Source of the DNA: Ferriphaselus amnicola
GTDB taxonomy: Bacteria > Pseudomonadota > Gammaproteobacteria > Burkholderiales > Gallionellaceae
Assembly (NCBI RefSeq): GCF_000974685.2
Contig: NZ_AP018738.1
Span: 1,860,001-1,924,000 of the forward strand
Direction: 5' to 3'
DNA length: 64,000 nt
Shown: piece after piece, positions 18,275 to 25,630 of the stretch
Layout of the letters: the number at the start of each line of letters is the position of its first letter
Numbering within the stretch: the first letter of the stretch is position 1
Translations under genes and position numbers: made by a program
The notes under the pieces: model-generated
Database searches by the model: none
What the model saw: only the letters and a program-made list of their open reading frames with translations
What the model was told of the DNA's origin: nothing

Positions 18275-19371
18275 GTAACCGCGTTCTTGTAGTTGGCGCC
18301 GGAGTGAGCGGACTTACGACGGCAAGGTGTCTTTTCGATGCTGGATTCGAGGTGACCGTTCTAGCGGAAAAGACCGCTGAATTCACGCCATCCGTCGTAG
18401 CCGGCGCGCTTTGGGAATGGCCTCCCGCCGTCTGTGGCTACCATACCGATTCGGAATCACTACGCAGGTCGAAGCAATGGGCGACAACTTCGTATGAACG
18501 ATTTAATGGACTTTCCACACAGTCTAAGACTGGGGTCAGGATGATTCCTGCTGTCTTTTATTTTAGGGATCGAGTCGAAGACACCCCCGCAGAGTTGCAA
18601 AAAATGGAGGAAACCAAACTACACGTAAAAAGCTTCGTGCACACACCGAGCCTGATCGATCAGCATGGTGTCAGTCGCGGACTGGGATTGTGTGATGCGT
18701 ATAGCTACTTGTCGCCGCTGATCGAAACCGATGTCTATATGGAATGGCTGCGCAGCGAGCTGGTGAGGCTGGGTTGCCGATTCGAGCAACGCAAACTACT
18801 ACAGCCCTTGGCGGACTTGGAACCATCACTCTGCGATGAATACACGGTGTGCGCCATCGTCAACTGCTCAGGTCTCGGTTCGATCGAATTAGCCGGAGAT
18901 CATTCGATGCAACCGTTACGAGGCGCGTTGATTCGAGTCATGAACGATGGAAGCACGATGCCCAGAATCGCCGCAGCTCACTGCGTCGCACTCGACGACA
19001 AGGTCGAAAACCAGCAAATGATCTACATCATCCCCCGTGGCCCCGATCATCTCATTCTTGGTGGAATTGCAGAGTTAGGGGAATGGGATATGGACATCGG
19101 ACTTGGCAACTACGCGCCCGTCCGGGGGATCTTGCAAAGATGTCAAGAGTTCTTGCCCACGCTCAAATCTGCGGTGCTCGATGAATCCGACCCTCTGAGC
19201 GTCGGGCTTAGACCGTATCGAAAAAAGAACGTCCGCTTAGAACAAGAGACGCCCTATCGGATCTTTCACAATTACGGTCACGGCGGTTCAGGATTCACTT
19301 TTTCTTGGGGCTGCGCCGAGGAAATCGTCAAACGGATTATCAGTATGCGTGAAGCAGCGGCCATGCCGTAA
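18271..19371 (+). CDS. D-amino-acid oxidase-like FAD oxidoreductase
   Basis: The 366-aa protein has an N-terminal FAD loop VLVVGAGVSGLTTARCL. A C-terminal NYGHGGSGFTFSWGCA matches the conserved end of D-amino acid / D-aspartate oxidases. Other family segments are GALWEWPP, VNCSGLGS and GLRPYRK. It would oxidise a D-amino acid and form H2O2, which fits the neighbouring peroxidase-like cytochrome and haloperoxidase-like gene. The substrate cannot be fixed from the sequence. Codon use looks slightly more AT-rich than in the dsr genes. Confidence 0.82.
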   Translation: MSNRVLVVGAGVSGLTTARCLFDAGFEVTVLAEKTAEFTPSVVAGALWEWPPAVCGYHTDSESLRRSKQWATTSYERFNGLSTQSKTGVRMIPAVFYFRDRVEDTPAELQKMEETKLHVKSFVHTPSLIDQHGVSRGLGLCDAYSYLSPLIETDVYMEWLRSELVRLGCRFEQRKLLQPLADLEPSLCDEYTVCAIVNCSGLGSIELAGDHSMQPLRGALIRVMNDGSTMPRIAAAHCVALDDKVENQQMIYIIPRGPDHLILGGIAELGEWDMDIGLGNYAPVRGILQRCQEFLPTLKSAVLDESDPLSVGLRPYRKKNVRLEQETPYRIFHNYGHGGSGFTFSWGCAEEIVKRIISMREAAAMP

Positions 19372-19443
19372 AGAATCAAAGCGGCAATGAACTTCACACA
19401 AGTTTCGCATCTCAACAATTCATCAAGGAAGGCGGAATCAATC

Positions 19444-20268
19444 ATGAGCACGATCACGACCAAAGACGGCACGCAAATTCATTACAAGGACTGGGGCAGC
19501 GGTCAGCCGGTAGTGTTCAGCCACGGCTGGCCACTCAGTGCGGACAGCTGGGAAGCGCAGATGATGTTCCTCGCCGCCAATGGCTATCACTGCATCGCCC
19601 ATGACCGTCGCGGCCACGGGCGGTCGAGCCAGCCTTGGAATGGCAACGATATGGACACTTATGCCGACGACCTCGCGGAGCTCATTGAAACGCTAGCCCT
19701 GAACGATGTCGTGTTGGTCGGCTTCTCCGCTGGCGGCGGCGAAGTCGCGCGCTATATCGGCCGTCATGGTACGCAACGGGTAGCCAAGGCGGCGCTGATC
19801 GCCGCCGTCCCGCCGCTGATGCTGAAAACGGCGAGCAACCCCAGTGGATTACCGATGGAAAAGTTCGACGAGATTCGTCAGGCTTGCCTCGCCGACCGCT
19901 CGCAGTTCTACCAAGACCTCGCCAGCGGCCCGTTCTTCGGTGCCAACCGGCCCGGCGCCAAGGTTTCGCAGGGCATGATAGACACGTTCTGGCATCAGGG
20001 AATCATGGCCGGTCACAAGAACACCTTCGATTGCATCAAGGCGTTCTCGGAGACGGATTTCACCGAAGACCTCAAGAAGTTCGATGTGCCGACGCTGATC
20101 GTCCACGGCGACGACGATCAGATCGTGCCTATCGGCGCTACGGCTCTCCGCTCGTCTAAACTGATCAAGACTGCGACGCTGAAGATCTACGCGGGCGCGC
20201 CCCACGGCCTCGCGGACACGCACAAAGACCAACTCAACGCCGACCTGCTGGCCTTCCTTAAAAGCTGA
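19444..20268 (+). CDS. Alpha/beta hydrolase, non-heme haloperoxidase type
   Basis: This 274-aa protein starts [18 protein letters not shown] with a GGAAGG site upstream. It has the nucleophile elbow GFSAGGG, the early [11 protein letters not shown] oxyanion segment, a catalytic Asp in HGDDDQIVP and a His in [10 protein letters not shown]. These are hallmarks of cofactor-free chloroperoxidases/arylesterases. The physiological reaction is probably ester or peracid chemistry. It is the last gene of the peroxide-themed cluster. Confidence 0.88.
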   Translation: MSTITTKDGTQIHYKDWGSGQPVVFSHGWPLSADSWEAQMMFLAANGYHCIAHDRRGHGRSSQPWNGNDMDTYADDLAELIETLALNDVVLVGFSAGGGEVARYIGRHGTQRVAKAALIAAVPPLMLKTASNPSGLPMEKFDEIRQACLADRSQFYQDLASGPFFGANRPGAKVSQGMIDTFWHQGIMAGHKNTFDCIKAFSETDFTEDLKKFDVPTLIVHGDDDQIVPIGATALRSSKLIKTATLKIYAGAPHGLADTHKDQLNADLLAFLKS

Positions 20269-20279
20269 TCGTTTTCCCG

Positions 20280-20310
20280 AAGCCGCCGATGTACGCGCTG
20301 TTGGCGGCTT
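20280..20310. terminator. Possible terminator hairpin after the haloperoxidase gene
   Basis: An 8-bp inverted repeat AAGCCGCC / GGCGGCTT has a 15-nt loop, just after the hydrolase stop. There is no clear T-run, so the call is weak. Confidence 0.35.
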
Positions 20311-20325
20311 AATCCCGCAAGCAAC

Positions 20326-20361
20326 CACCCGTAGCGGCTACTTTTACTACCCTTACGGGTG
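20326..20361. promoter_or_regulatory. Paired inverted-repeat operator upstream of the Cas6-like/TusA-TusA operon
   Basis: Minus-strand 20326-20340 reads TAGCCGCTACGGGTG and plus-strand 20347-20361 reads CTACCCTTACGGGTG, with centres 21 bp apart. The 36-bp block is nearly the same as the block upstream of dsrA, including the shared AGCGGCTA core and the T-rich spacer. It ends 90 bp before the first ATG of the operon. A weak -35/-10 pair (GTGACA at 20360-20365; TAGTAT at about 20381) may follow. A shared regulator with dsr is inferred. Confidence 0.65.
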
Positions 20362-20451
20362 ACACCGCCCCACCCCTAGTAGTATTCCAAAGCCGGATGG
20401 AATGGCGATAGACTCGCGCCTCACAGCTTCCACCCACATCGAGCGTCAAAT

Positions 20452-20667
20452 ATGGCCGAAATCACCGCATTGGCAAAGTTCAAAGTCCCGCTGGGCAGCC
20501 AAGAGATCGAGCTGCAACAGATCGATCATGCCGAAGGCGGCATGAGCCTCTTGCGCATCCGCATCCGCGAGGGCAAGCGCTTTACCATCTTTGATATCGA
20601 CCCTGAGAGCGCCGAGCAATGGGCAGCCGCCATGCAAACTTGGGCCAAGTCGCAGGAGCGCAAGTGA
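20452..20667 (+). CDS. Small conserved-looking protein, first gene of the operon
   Basis: This is a 71-aa soluble protein with no cysteine and no signal. It has short beta-rich segments (LAKFKVPLGSQEIELQQI, LLRIRIREGKRFTIFDIDP) and a C-terminal helix. I do not recognise the family with confidence. Its stop overlaps the GTG start of the Cas6-like gene (GTGA), so the two are coupled. Its steady presence next to sulfur genes elsewhere would be worth testing. Confidence 0.7.
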   Translation: MAEITALAKFKVPLGSQEIELQQIDHAEGGMSLLRIRIREGKRFTIFDIDPESAEQWAAAMQTWAKSQERK

Positions 20668-21266
20668 GCCTCGCCCCCATCGACATGACCGATGTGGTGT
20701 TCGATCTGGCCGGAGATTCGCTGCCAGCCACTTATCCGTTCGCGCTCTGGACGGAACTGACACAGATCGAACCCGCACTGGCGAACGATGACCGCATCGC
20801 CGTCTTGCCGTTACGCACTGCCGAGAGCGACACGCTCCATCTACTCCCCAAGCGCGCCAAATTGGTGTTGCGCCTGCCGCAGGAACTCGCCAGCGTCGCG
20901 CTCGGCTTGGCCGGATCTCAACTGGATGTGGCTGGCAACACACTCACGCTAGGCGCGGGCAAACTGCGCCCACTCCAGTCCTATCCTACGCTGCACGCCC
21001 ATCTGGTCGCGGCCACCGGAGATGAGGCCGTGTTCATGGATGAGGTTCTGGCTCGGCTTGCCGAGTTAGGCATTCAGGCTCAGATCATCTGCGGCAGACA
21101 AGGGCAGCTGTCCGACGGTCAGCAAACGATCTCGGGATTCAGTCTGGTGCTGCACGACCTCAAACCTGAATCCTCGCTGATGTTGCAATGCGCAGGCATG
21201 GGTGCCGCTCGCCGTTACGGATGCGGCGTATTTGTGCCTTACAAAGTCATCTCCAGTTTGGAGTGA
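20664..21266 (+). CDS. Orphan Cas6/Cmx6-like RAMP-fold protein
   Basis: The 200-aa protein starts at a GTG that overlaps the previous stop and has an AGGAG site 5 nt upstream. Its C-terminal half matches the Cas6/Cmx6 (type I-MYXAN) family from memory: an FMDEVLARLAELGI helix, ISGFSLVLHDLKPESSL, and the glycine-rich loop GMGAARRYGCGVFVPYK at residues 178-194. No other cas gene and no repeat array occurs in the window. It sits inside a sulfur-carrier operon, so a role in crRNA processing is unlikely here. A different RNA- or protein-binding job is inferred. No catalytic histidine can be assigned reliably. Confidence 0.7.
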   Translation: MSLAPIDMTDVVFDLAGDSLPATYPFALWTELTQIEPALANDDRIAVLPLRTAESDTLHLLPKRAKLVLRLPQELASVALGLAGSQLDVAGNTLTLGAGKLRPLQSYPTLHAHLVAATGDEAVFMDEVLARLAELGIQAQIICGRQGQLSDGQQTISGFSLVLHDLKPESSLMLQCAGMGAARRYGCGVFVPYKVISSLE

Positions 21267-21299
21267 CGTTTTTTACTTAAAGAAGAAAGGGAGAGAGCA

Positions 21300-21629
21300 A
21301 TGAGCTATGTAGTCGCAGGAAACGAACTGGAAGTCGACGCAGAAGGCTATCTGCTGGAGCCGGATTACAGTGAGGAAGTGGTCACCGTGATCGCCGCCGC
21401 CGAAGGCATCGAACTGACTCCTAAGCACTGGGAAGTGGTCAACTACATGCGCGACGAATACCGCGAAAATGGCCACACACCCAATTTCCGTAACATGCTG
21501 AAAGGCGTGAATGAATTCTGGCCGGAAGCGGACAGCAAGGCGCTGTATGATTTATTCCCCGTCGGCCCCGCCAAACAGGCCGCCAAAGTCGCCGGTCTGC
21601 CGCAACCACTGGGCAAAGGCGGATACTAA
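21300..21629 (+). CDS. DsrC/TusE-family paralogue lacking both active cysteines
   Basis: The 109-aa protein has the whole DsrC fold signature (ELEVDAEGYLLEPDYSEEV, LTPKHWEVVNYMRDEY, GPAKQAAKVAGLPQPLGKGGY). However, CysB is replaced by Ala and the C-terminal CysA is absent; there is no cysteine at all. Such proteins have been set apart from DsrC and TusE and proposed to be regulatory (the RspA class). It cannot carry sulfur. It sits between the Cas6-like gene and the tandem TusA gene. The ribosome site AGGGAGAG is strong. Confidence 0.88.
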   Translation: MSYVVAGNELEVDAEGYLLEPDYSEEVVTVIAAAEGIELTPKHWEVVNYMRDEYRENGHTPNFRNMLKGVNEFWPEADSKALYDLFPVGPAKQAAKVAGLPQPLGKGGY

Positions 21630-21663
21630 ACGCCAGCCGGGCTGGTTATAAGGAGAGAAGCAA

Positions 21664-22137
21664 ATGGAAATGGCTAACATCGTGCTGGATATGAAGGGGC
21701 TGTCTTGCCCCAGACCGCTCATCGGGGCGAAGCGCATCATGGACGAACTCGCAGCAGGGCAAGTCTTGCTGCTGGTTTCGGATTGTCCGGGCACGCCAGA
21801 TGATTTGTTCGTCTGGGCGAAACAGACCGGCAACCACATCCTCCGCAGCGAGAAGATGCCCGAAGGCGGCACCGGTTACTACGTCCAGAAAGGTCAGGGG
21901 CATGTACTCAACGCCAACGTCACGCTGGACATCCGTGGCGCGGTCTGTCCCGGCCCCATCATCGAAGCCAAAAAACTGCTGAACGGCATGCAGACCGGCG
22001 AAGTACTCAAGCTGGTGAGCGACTGCCCCGGCGTGAAGACTGACATCGGCGGCTGGGCCTCGGCCACCGGCATGACCTTGCTGGAGACCCTCGAATCGGG
22101 TGCTGGCATCCACGAGTTCTACATCCGCAAAGGCTGA
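21664..22137 (+). CDS. Tandem TusA-TusA sulfur carrier
   Basis: The 157-aa protein consists of two TusA (SirA/YeeD) domains. Domain one, residues about 6-76, has the CPxP motif in LSCPRPLIGAKRIM. Domain two, residues about 86-157, has AVCPGPIIEAKKLL. Each keeps its persulfide cysteine, and each has a second cysteine in a VSDCPG segment, so the two halves look like a duplication. The start has an AAGGAGAG site. It probably carries sulfane sulfur on either domain or between partners. Fused double TusA proteins are less usual than the single form at 29823-30050. Confidence 0.9.
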   Translation: MEMANIVLDMKGLSCPRPLIGAKRIMDELAAGQVLLLVSDCPGTPDDLFVWAKQTGNHILRSEKMPEGGTGYYVQKGQGHVLNANVTLDIRGAVCPGPIIEAKKLLNGMQTGEVLKLVSDCPGVKTDIGGWASATGMTLLETLESGAGIHEFYIRKG

Positions 22138-22139
22138 CC

Positions 22140-22736
22140 TTGCGCATCAAAAGCCACTGGTTCAAGGACGGACGCGAACGCACGCCGCAAGAGATCGCGG
22201 ATGCACTGGCGTTCGTCGCTTGGCGCATCGCAGATAACGCGCTGCGCAACACACGCAAGGCCGATTTCGAGATCGCGGTCGGGGTGCAATATTTCAGCTT
22301 CCTGGCCGAATTTCTACACTTCCTCATCATGGTGGCCGACCGCATCGCCTACCGACAGCTTTCCGCTGAGGAGCGCAACTCTTTCACCGGCACGCTGGCG
22401 AACCGCTTGGCGGAGACCTTTGCCGAGAACGAAAGTCGCTTGATGGGCGGCACGCAAGCCGAGAGCAAGCAGCGCTTCATCGCTCAGGTCAACCTGCGCG
22501 CCGGGGAGTACGCCGACTTCGGCTACGGCGAAGATGGCCCGGATTACACCTTCATGCGCTATCTGGCCTTCTGTCTGAGCGGCATCATGGATGCCAAGGA
22601 CAGTGACTGGATCATCGACCAGATCATTAGCATCGAAGCGCCCGAAGCGGTGAAGATGATGGAAAAGACGCTGCGCGACCTGTTCGAGACTGAACCGCGC
22701 CCGCCGCGCCGCCGTAGTTCCAGCAGCGGCGACTGA
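22140..22736 (+). CDS. Unknown protein of the sulfur operon
   Basis: This is a 198-aa, mostly helical soluble protein. It probably starts at a TTG 2 nt after the TusA-TusA stop. The middle (FEIAVGVQYFSFLAEFLHFL) is aromatic and hydrophobic but does not look like a membrane anchor. The tail is proline/arginine/serine-rich (RPPRRRSSSSGD). I do not recognise the family. Tight spacing on both sides (2 nt each) indicates translation as part of the operon. Confidence 0.75.
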   Translation: MRIKSHWFKDGRERTPQEIADALAFVAWRIADNALRNTRKADFEIAVGVQYFSFLAEFLHFLIMVADRIAYRQLSAEERNSFTGTLANRLAETFAENESRLMGGTQAESKQRFIAQVNLRAGEYADFGYGEDGPDYTFMRYLAFCLSGIMDAKDSDWIIDQIISIEAPEAVKMMEKTLRDLFETEPRPPRRRSSSSGD

Positions 22737-22738
22737 CC

Positions 22739-23611
22739 ATGCCCAAGCCGTTCGATCTGAACGATCACGATGCCTACCAACGGTGGCGTGAGCACAAGCT
22801 GGCGCACGCCATCACCGACTTGAACCAGTTCGTCGTCGAGATTGACGACCCCGCCACACTCACCCCCGCCGAACACGCCGCCCTGCTCTCACGCTGTCAG
22901 CACAGCAACATGGCCATCTACGCCACCCGCCGCGACATATCGGAGCCGGACATCAAGGCGCTAGGTGAACAGTTCGGCTTACATAGGCTGGATGCTAACT
23001 GGCTGGCCGATGACCTCGGCATCTCCCGCATCACCGTGTGCCAAGAGGAAGGCCAGCGGCAAGCCTACATCCCCTACACCAATCGCCCGATCAAATGGCA
23101 CACCGACGGCTACTACAACCCGCCCGAACGGCAGATTCGCGCGATGGTGCTGCACTGCGCGCATGACGCGGCCCAAGGCGGCGAGAATCGGCTGCTGGAT
23201 CACGAGATCGCCTACCTGCTGCTGCGCGATGCCGAACCCGAGCATATCCGCGCCCTTTCCGTCCCCGATGCGATGACCATCCCCGAACGCACCGACGAAC
23301 ACGGCGTCGCCCGCCCAGCTCAGACCGGCCCAGTATTCTCCGTGGATGAAACTGGCCATCTGCACATGCGCTACACCGCCCGCACCCGCAGCATCGAATG
23401 GAAGGACGACGACACCACCCGCGCCGCCGTCAAAGCCCTCGAACACCTGCTCGAAAGCGACGCCCCCCACATCCTCCGCACCCGCCTTTCCCCCGGCATG
23501 GGCCTGCTCTGCAACAACGTCCTGCACGACCGCGCCGCCTTCACCGATGCCCCAGAAGCAGAGCAACGGCTGCTGTATCGGGCACGGTATCTGGATCGCA
23601 TCACGCCCTGA
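22739..23611 (+). CDS. TauD/TfdA-type Fe(II)/2-oxoglutarate dioxygenase
   Basis: The 290-aa protein has the metal-binding HxD at WHTDGYYN (His121, Asp123). The distal His is in NNVLHDRAAF (His263), and Arg residues just after could bind 2-oxoglutarate. TauD enzymes hydroxylate substrates such as taurine and release sulfite, but the substrate here is unknown. It starts 2 nt after the preceding stop as the last gene of the operon. A dioxygenase acting on an organosulfur compound would fit the neighbours; this is inference. Confidence 0.85.
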   Translation: MPKPFDLNDHDAYQRWREHKLAHAITDLNQFVVEIDDPATLTPAEHAALLSRCQHSNMAIYATRRDISEPDIKALGEQFGLHRLDANWLADDLGISRITVCQEEGQRQAYIPYTNRPIKWHTDGYYNPPERQIRAMVLHCAHDAAQGGENRLLDHEIAYLLLRDAEPEHIRALSVPDAMTIPERTDEHGVARPAQTGPVFSVDETGHLHMRYTARTRSIEWKDDDTTRAAVKALEHLLESDAPHILRTRLSPGMGLLCNNVLHDRAAFTDAPEAEQRLLYRARYLDRITP

Positions 23612-23910
23612 ATCGCATGGCAACGAGATTGCCAAACAAACACTCAAGCTTCCACCCACAAGACTTGAGGCCGTCCATATCGAGCAACCTATATCAACAG
23701 ATACAGCAATAGACTGGTTACATTGATATTTCTAACTTTTTATTGACAAGCCCACCTGAGTCAGGCGACATTCAATGCAAGTTATTTAAGCTGGGGGCGC
23801 AAGTAGGGGACAGCACGATATCTTGTGATTCGTGAAGCACGTGCCCCAATCCTTGAAAACCGTCCCCTATCGTCCCCCGGCCAGCAGGGCAATTAAGCTA
23901 GGAGATATGT
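23612..23910. other. 299-bp gene-free stretch, AT-rich, part of a degraded region
   Basis: No gene is supported. The segment turns AT-rich from about 23720. At 23806-23822 it holds GGGGACAGCACGATATC, which resembles GGGGACGTATCACGGTATT at 24507-24525 on the far side of the broken gene. Such GGGGAC..CACG phrases often flank decayed mobile DNA in proteobacteria (from memory). Confidence 0.4.
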
Positions 23911-24465
23911 ATGAATGCAAGACTTGACCCCGGCTTCACTCGCTGGTTATTAACATTATTGATAGCTGTCTCAACCAGTGCATCAGCTCATGAGTACAGT
24001 GATGCTTTTGAAAGTAGATGTCATTGAATAAATGGTGTCTATGATGATAGCGGGGTGGTTCTTTCATCATTCTTTCAAAACAAATCATCCATAATTCCTG
24101 AGGTTGGAATGTCGGTCAGTATGGCAATGTATGTTTTACATCACAATCGTCCAGTGGAAAAAGTAAAACTAGCCTTCGACGAAAGTAATAATATTTTGTT
24201 TGTAAGAGACGCTGGAAACCAAGATGCCATAATAGTTCGTCATAGCGCGTCTTGCGTGGATGGAAAACTGATTATCCGTGATGAAAATGACCTGCACTCG
24301 GATGGGCATTCGTTTCATCAGACTTCTGTTATTCACTTTATTCGAGTTGATGCGAAAGGTGTCGAACTTCAATGGAGCGTAGAGAATCAATCTAGGCAAT
24401 TCCTGTTATTTCAGCATCGTTCTGAAACCCGCGGAACAGCATTATTCAAGCAATTGCCGCAGTAA
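23911..24465 (+). pseudogene. Exported protein gene interrupted by an in-frame TGA
   Basis: An ATG at 23911 with a good ribosome site (AGGAG, 6 nt) opens a signal peptide: MNARLDPGFTRWLLTLLIAV, then an ASA cleavage site. After 38 codons there is a TGA at 24025-24027. The same frame then stays open for 146 more codons to 24465. The joined product would be about 184 aa and resembles no family I know. The sequence is clearly more AT-rich than its neighbours, which suggests transfer. It is probably a recent nonsense mutation or a sequencing error. Nothing supports selenocysteine. Confidence 0.65.
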
Positions 24466-24552
24466 CTCCAATCTAAAAATTGGCGCAAATAGGCACAGGG
24501 ATCAATGGGGACGTATCACGGTATTCTTTTTTCAATGAATTACCGAACTTCA

Positions 24553-24780
24553 ATGCCCACCCTAACCGCCCATCACCCCAGCCAAGGCAACGTCCGCCTG
24601 AACTTCGATGCACCCAGCGTCGAAGAGGCGGTACGCCTCGCCGAGTCTCAAGGGTATCGGGTGGTGTCGTCGGGCGGGTTTGCTCTGCCGACCTTCCGTT
24701 TCACCCGCCCCCAGCGCTTCCTGCTCACTCTGTTCAGTTAGAAACTGCTGTCGTTGCTGGATGCCGGACTGCCCTGATAG
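24553..24780 (+). pseudogene. Remnant of a type II secretion GspF/PilC-like gene
   Basis: The translation PSVEEAVRLAESQGYRVV, then FRFTRPQRFLLTLFS, a TAG, and KLLSLLDAGLP matches the start of GspF-family inner-membrane proteins (intact forms read FSQELLSLLDAGLPL). The gene stops at an amber codon exactly where Gln is expected and shifts to stop codons after DAGLP. No more of the roughly 400-aa protein follows. It is a decayed fragment. Confidence 0.6.
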
Positions 24781-24937
24781 CAATAGGTATCAGACCACGA
24801 TTCTTATCAGCAGTATCTCACCGATCATCTTCGTTTTAAGCACAGTGCTCACTGCTTATTGCTCCCTTCCTCTAGACTTAGAAACAACAAACGGGCATCC
24901 TCGGAGTTCCTGTTCTAGTCTCCAGAAGTAACTGAAA

Positions 24938-25558
24938 ATGCACACCCTCACAAAATATATCCTCCTCGCCTCACTCCTTCCCTCCTCCTTGGCCTATGCC
25001 TCTGGGGGCTATGACCACGGTACACCAGCGGGGAAAGGCAATCTCGATCTGGATGTGACGATCAACCCCGGCGATCTTTACAGTGGCGGGCCGAGAAGGC
25101 TATACGACAAAGGCCAAACCTACGTTGTTTGGGGCTACGGGCTGACGGATCGCTTGGATTTTCACGGTTACGTGTCGCATGAAGCGGCGGGGACCAATCA
25201 GGTGTATTACGGGTTGATGTACAACTTTTACAGCAGTGACTGGATGGATCTTTCTACAGCGGTAGGAGCCAGACATCGGCTTCAGCAAGTCGATGCTATC
25301 GTTCCTCAATTACTGTACACCTTCAAACTTCCTGAGCGTTTTGAAGTGGCGGGCAGCTTTACCAATGTCCACAACACCAACGGCGGCTATGGCCGAGGAC
25401 GCACGTTCGATATCGCTTTACGCATTCCCGTCCCCAAAGACATGATTCCCTCGTCGATCAAGGACATCAAGGTTGCGGTAGGACTATTCAAGAACGCCAG
25501 CAATCAGTGGAACCCCTCCGCTTGGTATCCCACTTATAGCGTGGACTTCAAGTTTTGA
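24938..25558 (+). CDS. Outer-membrane beta-barrel-like protein
   Basis: The 206-aa protein has a signal peptide (TKYILLASLLPSSLAYA). Alternating hydrophobic/aromatic strands follow (YVVWGYGLTDRLDFHGYV, VYYGLMYNFYS, TYSVDFKF), and it ends in an aromatic residue (Phe), typical of outer-membrane barrels. The function is unknown. It stands alone between the degraded region and a convergent gene. Confidence 0.7.
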   Translation: MHTLTKYILLASLLPSSLAYASGGYDHGTPAGKGNLDLDVTINPGDLYSGGPRRLYDKGQTYVVWGYGLTDRLDFHGYVSHEAAGTNQVYYGLMYNFYSSDWMDLSTAVGARHRLQQVDAIVPQLLYTFKLPERFEVAGSFTNVHNTNGGYGRGRTFDIALRIPVPKDMIPSSIKDIKVAVGLFKNASNQWNPSAWYPTYSVDFKF

Positions 25559-25600
25559 TGCGATCTCGTTGAAGTCAGCCTAGCCTAAGCGCACTCTGGA

Positions 25601-25622
25601 TAGGGTGCGCAAGCACACCCTA
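25601..25622. terminator. Hairpin between convergent genes
   Basis: TAGGGTG at 25601-25607 and CACCCTA at 25616-25622 form a 7-bp perfect stem with an 8-nt loop, between the stops of the barrel protein and the phosphohexomutase. There is no strong T-run. It may serve both strands. Confidence 0.4.
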
Positions 25623-25630
25623 CTCACTTC

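Noticed and set aside
20664-21266. A CRISPR-Cas locus around the Cas6-like gene
   Set aside because: No repeat-spacer array and no other cas gene is visible anywhere in the window.
24025-24027. TGA as a selenocysteine codon
   Set aside because: No selenoprotein family is recognisable and no clear stem-loop follows the TGA at the bacterial SECIS position; a nonsense mutation or read error is simpler.
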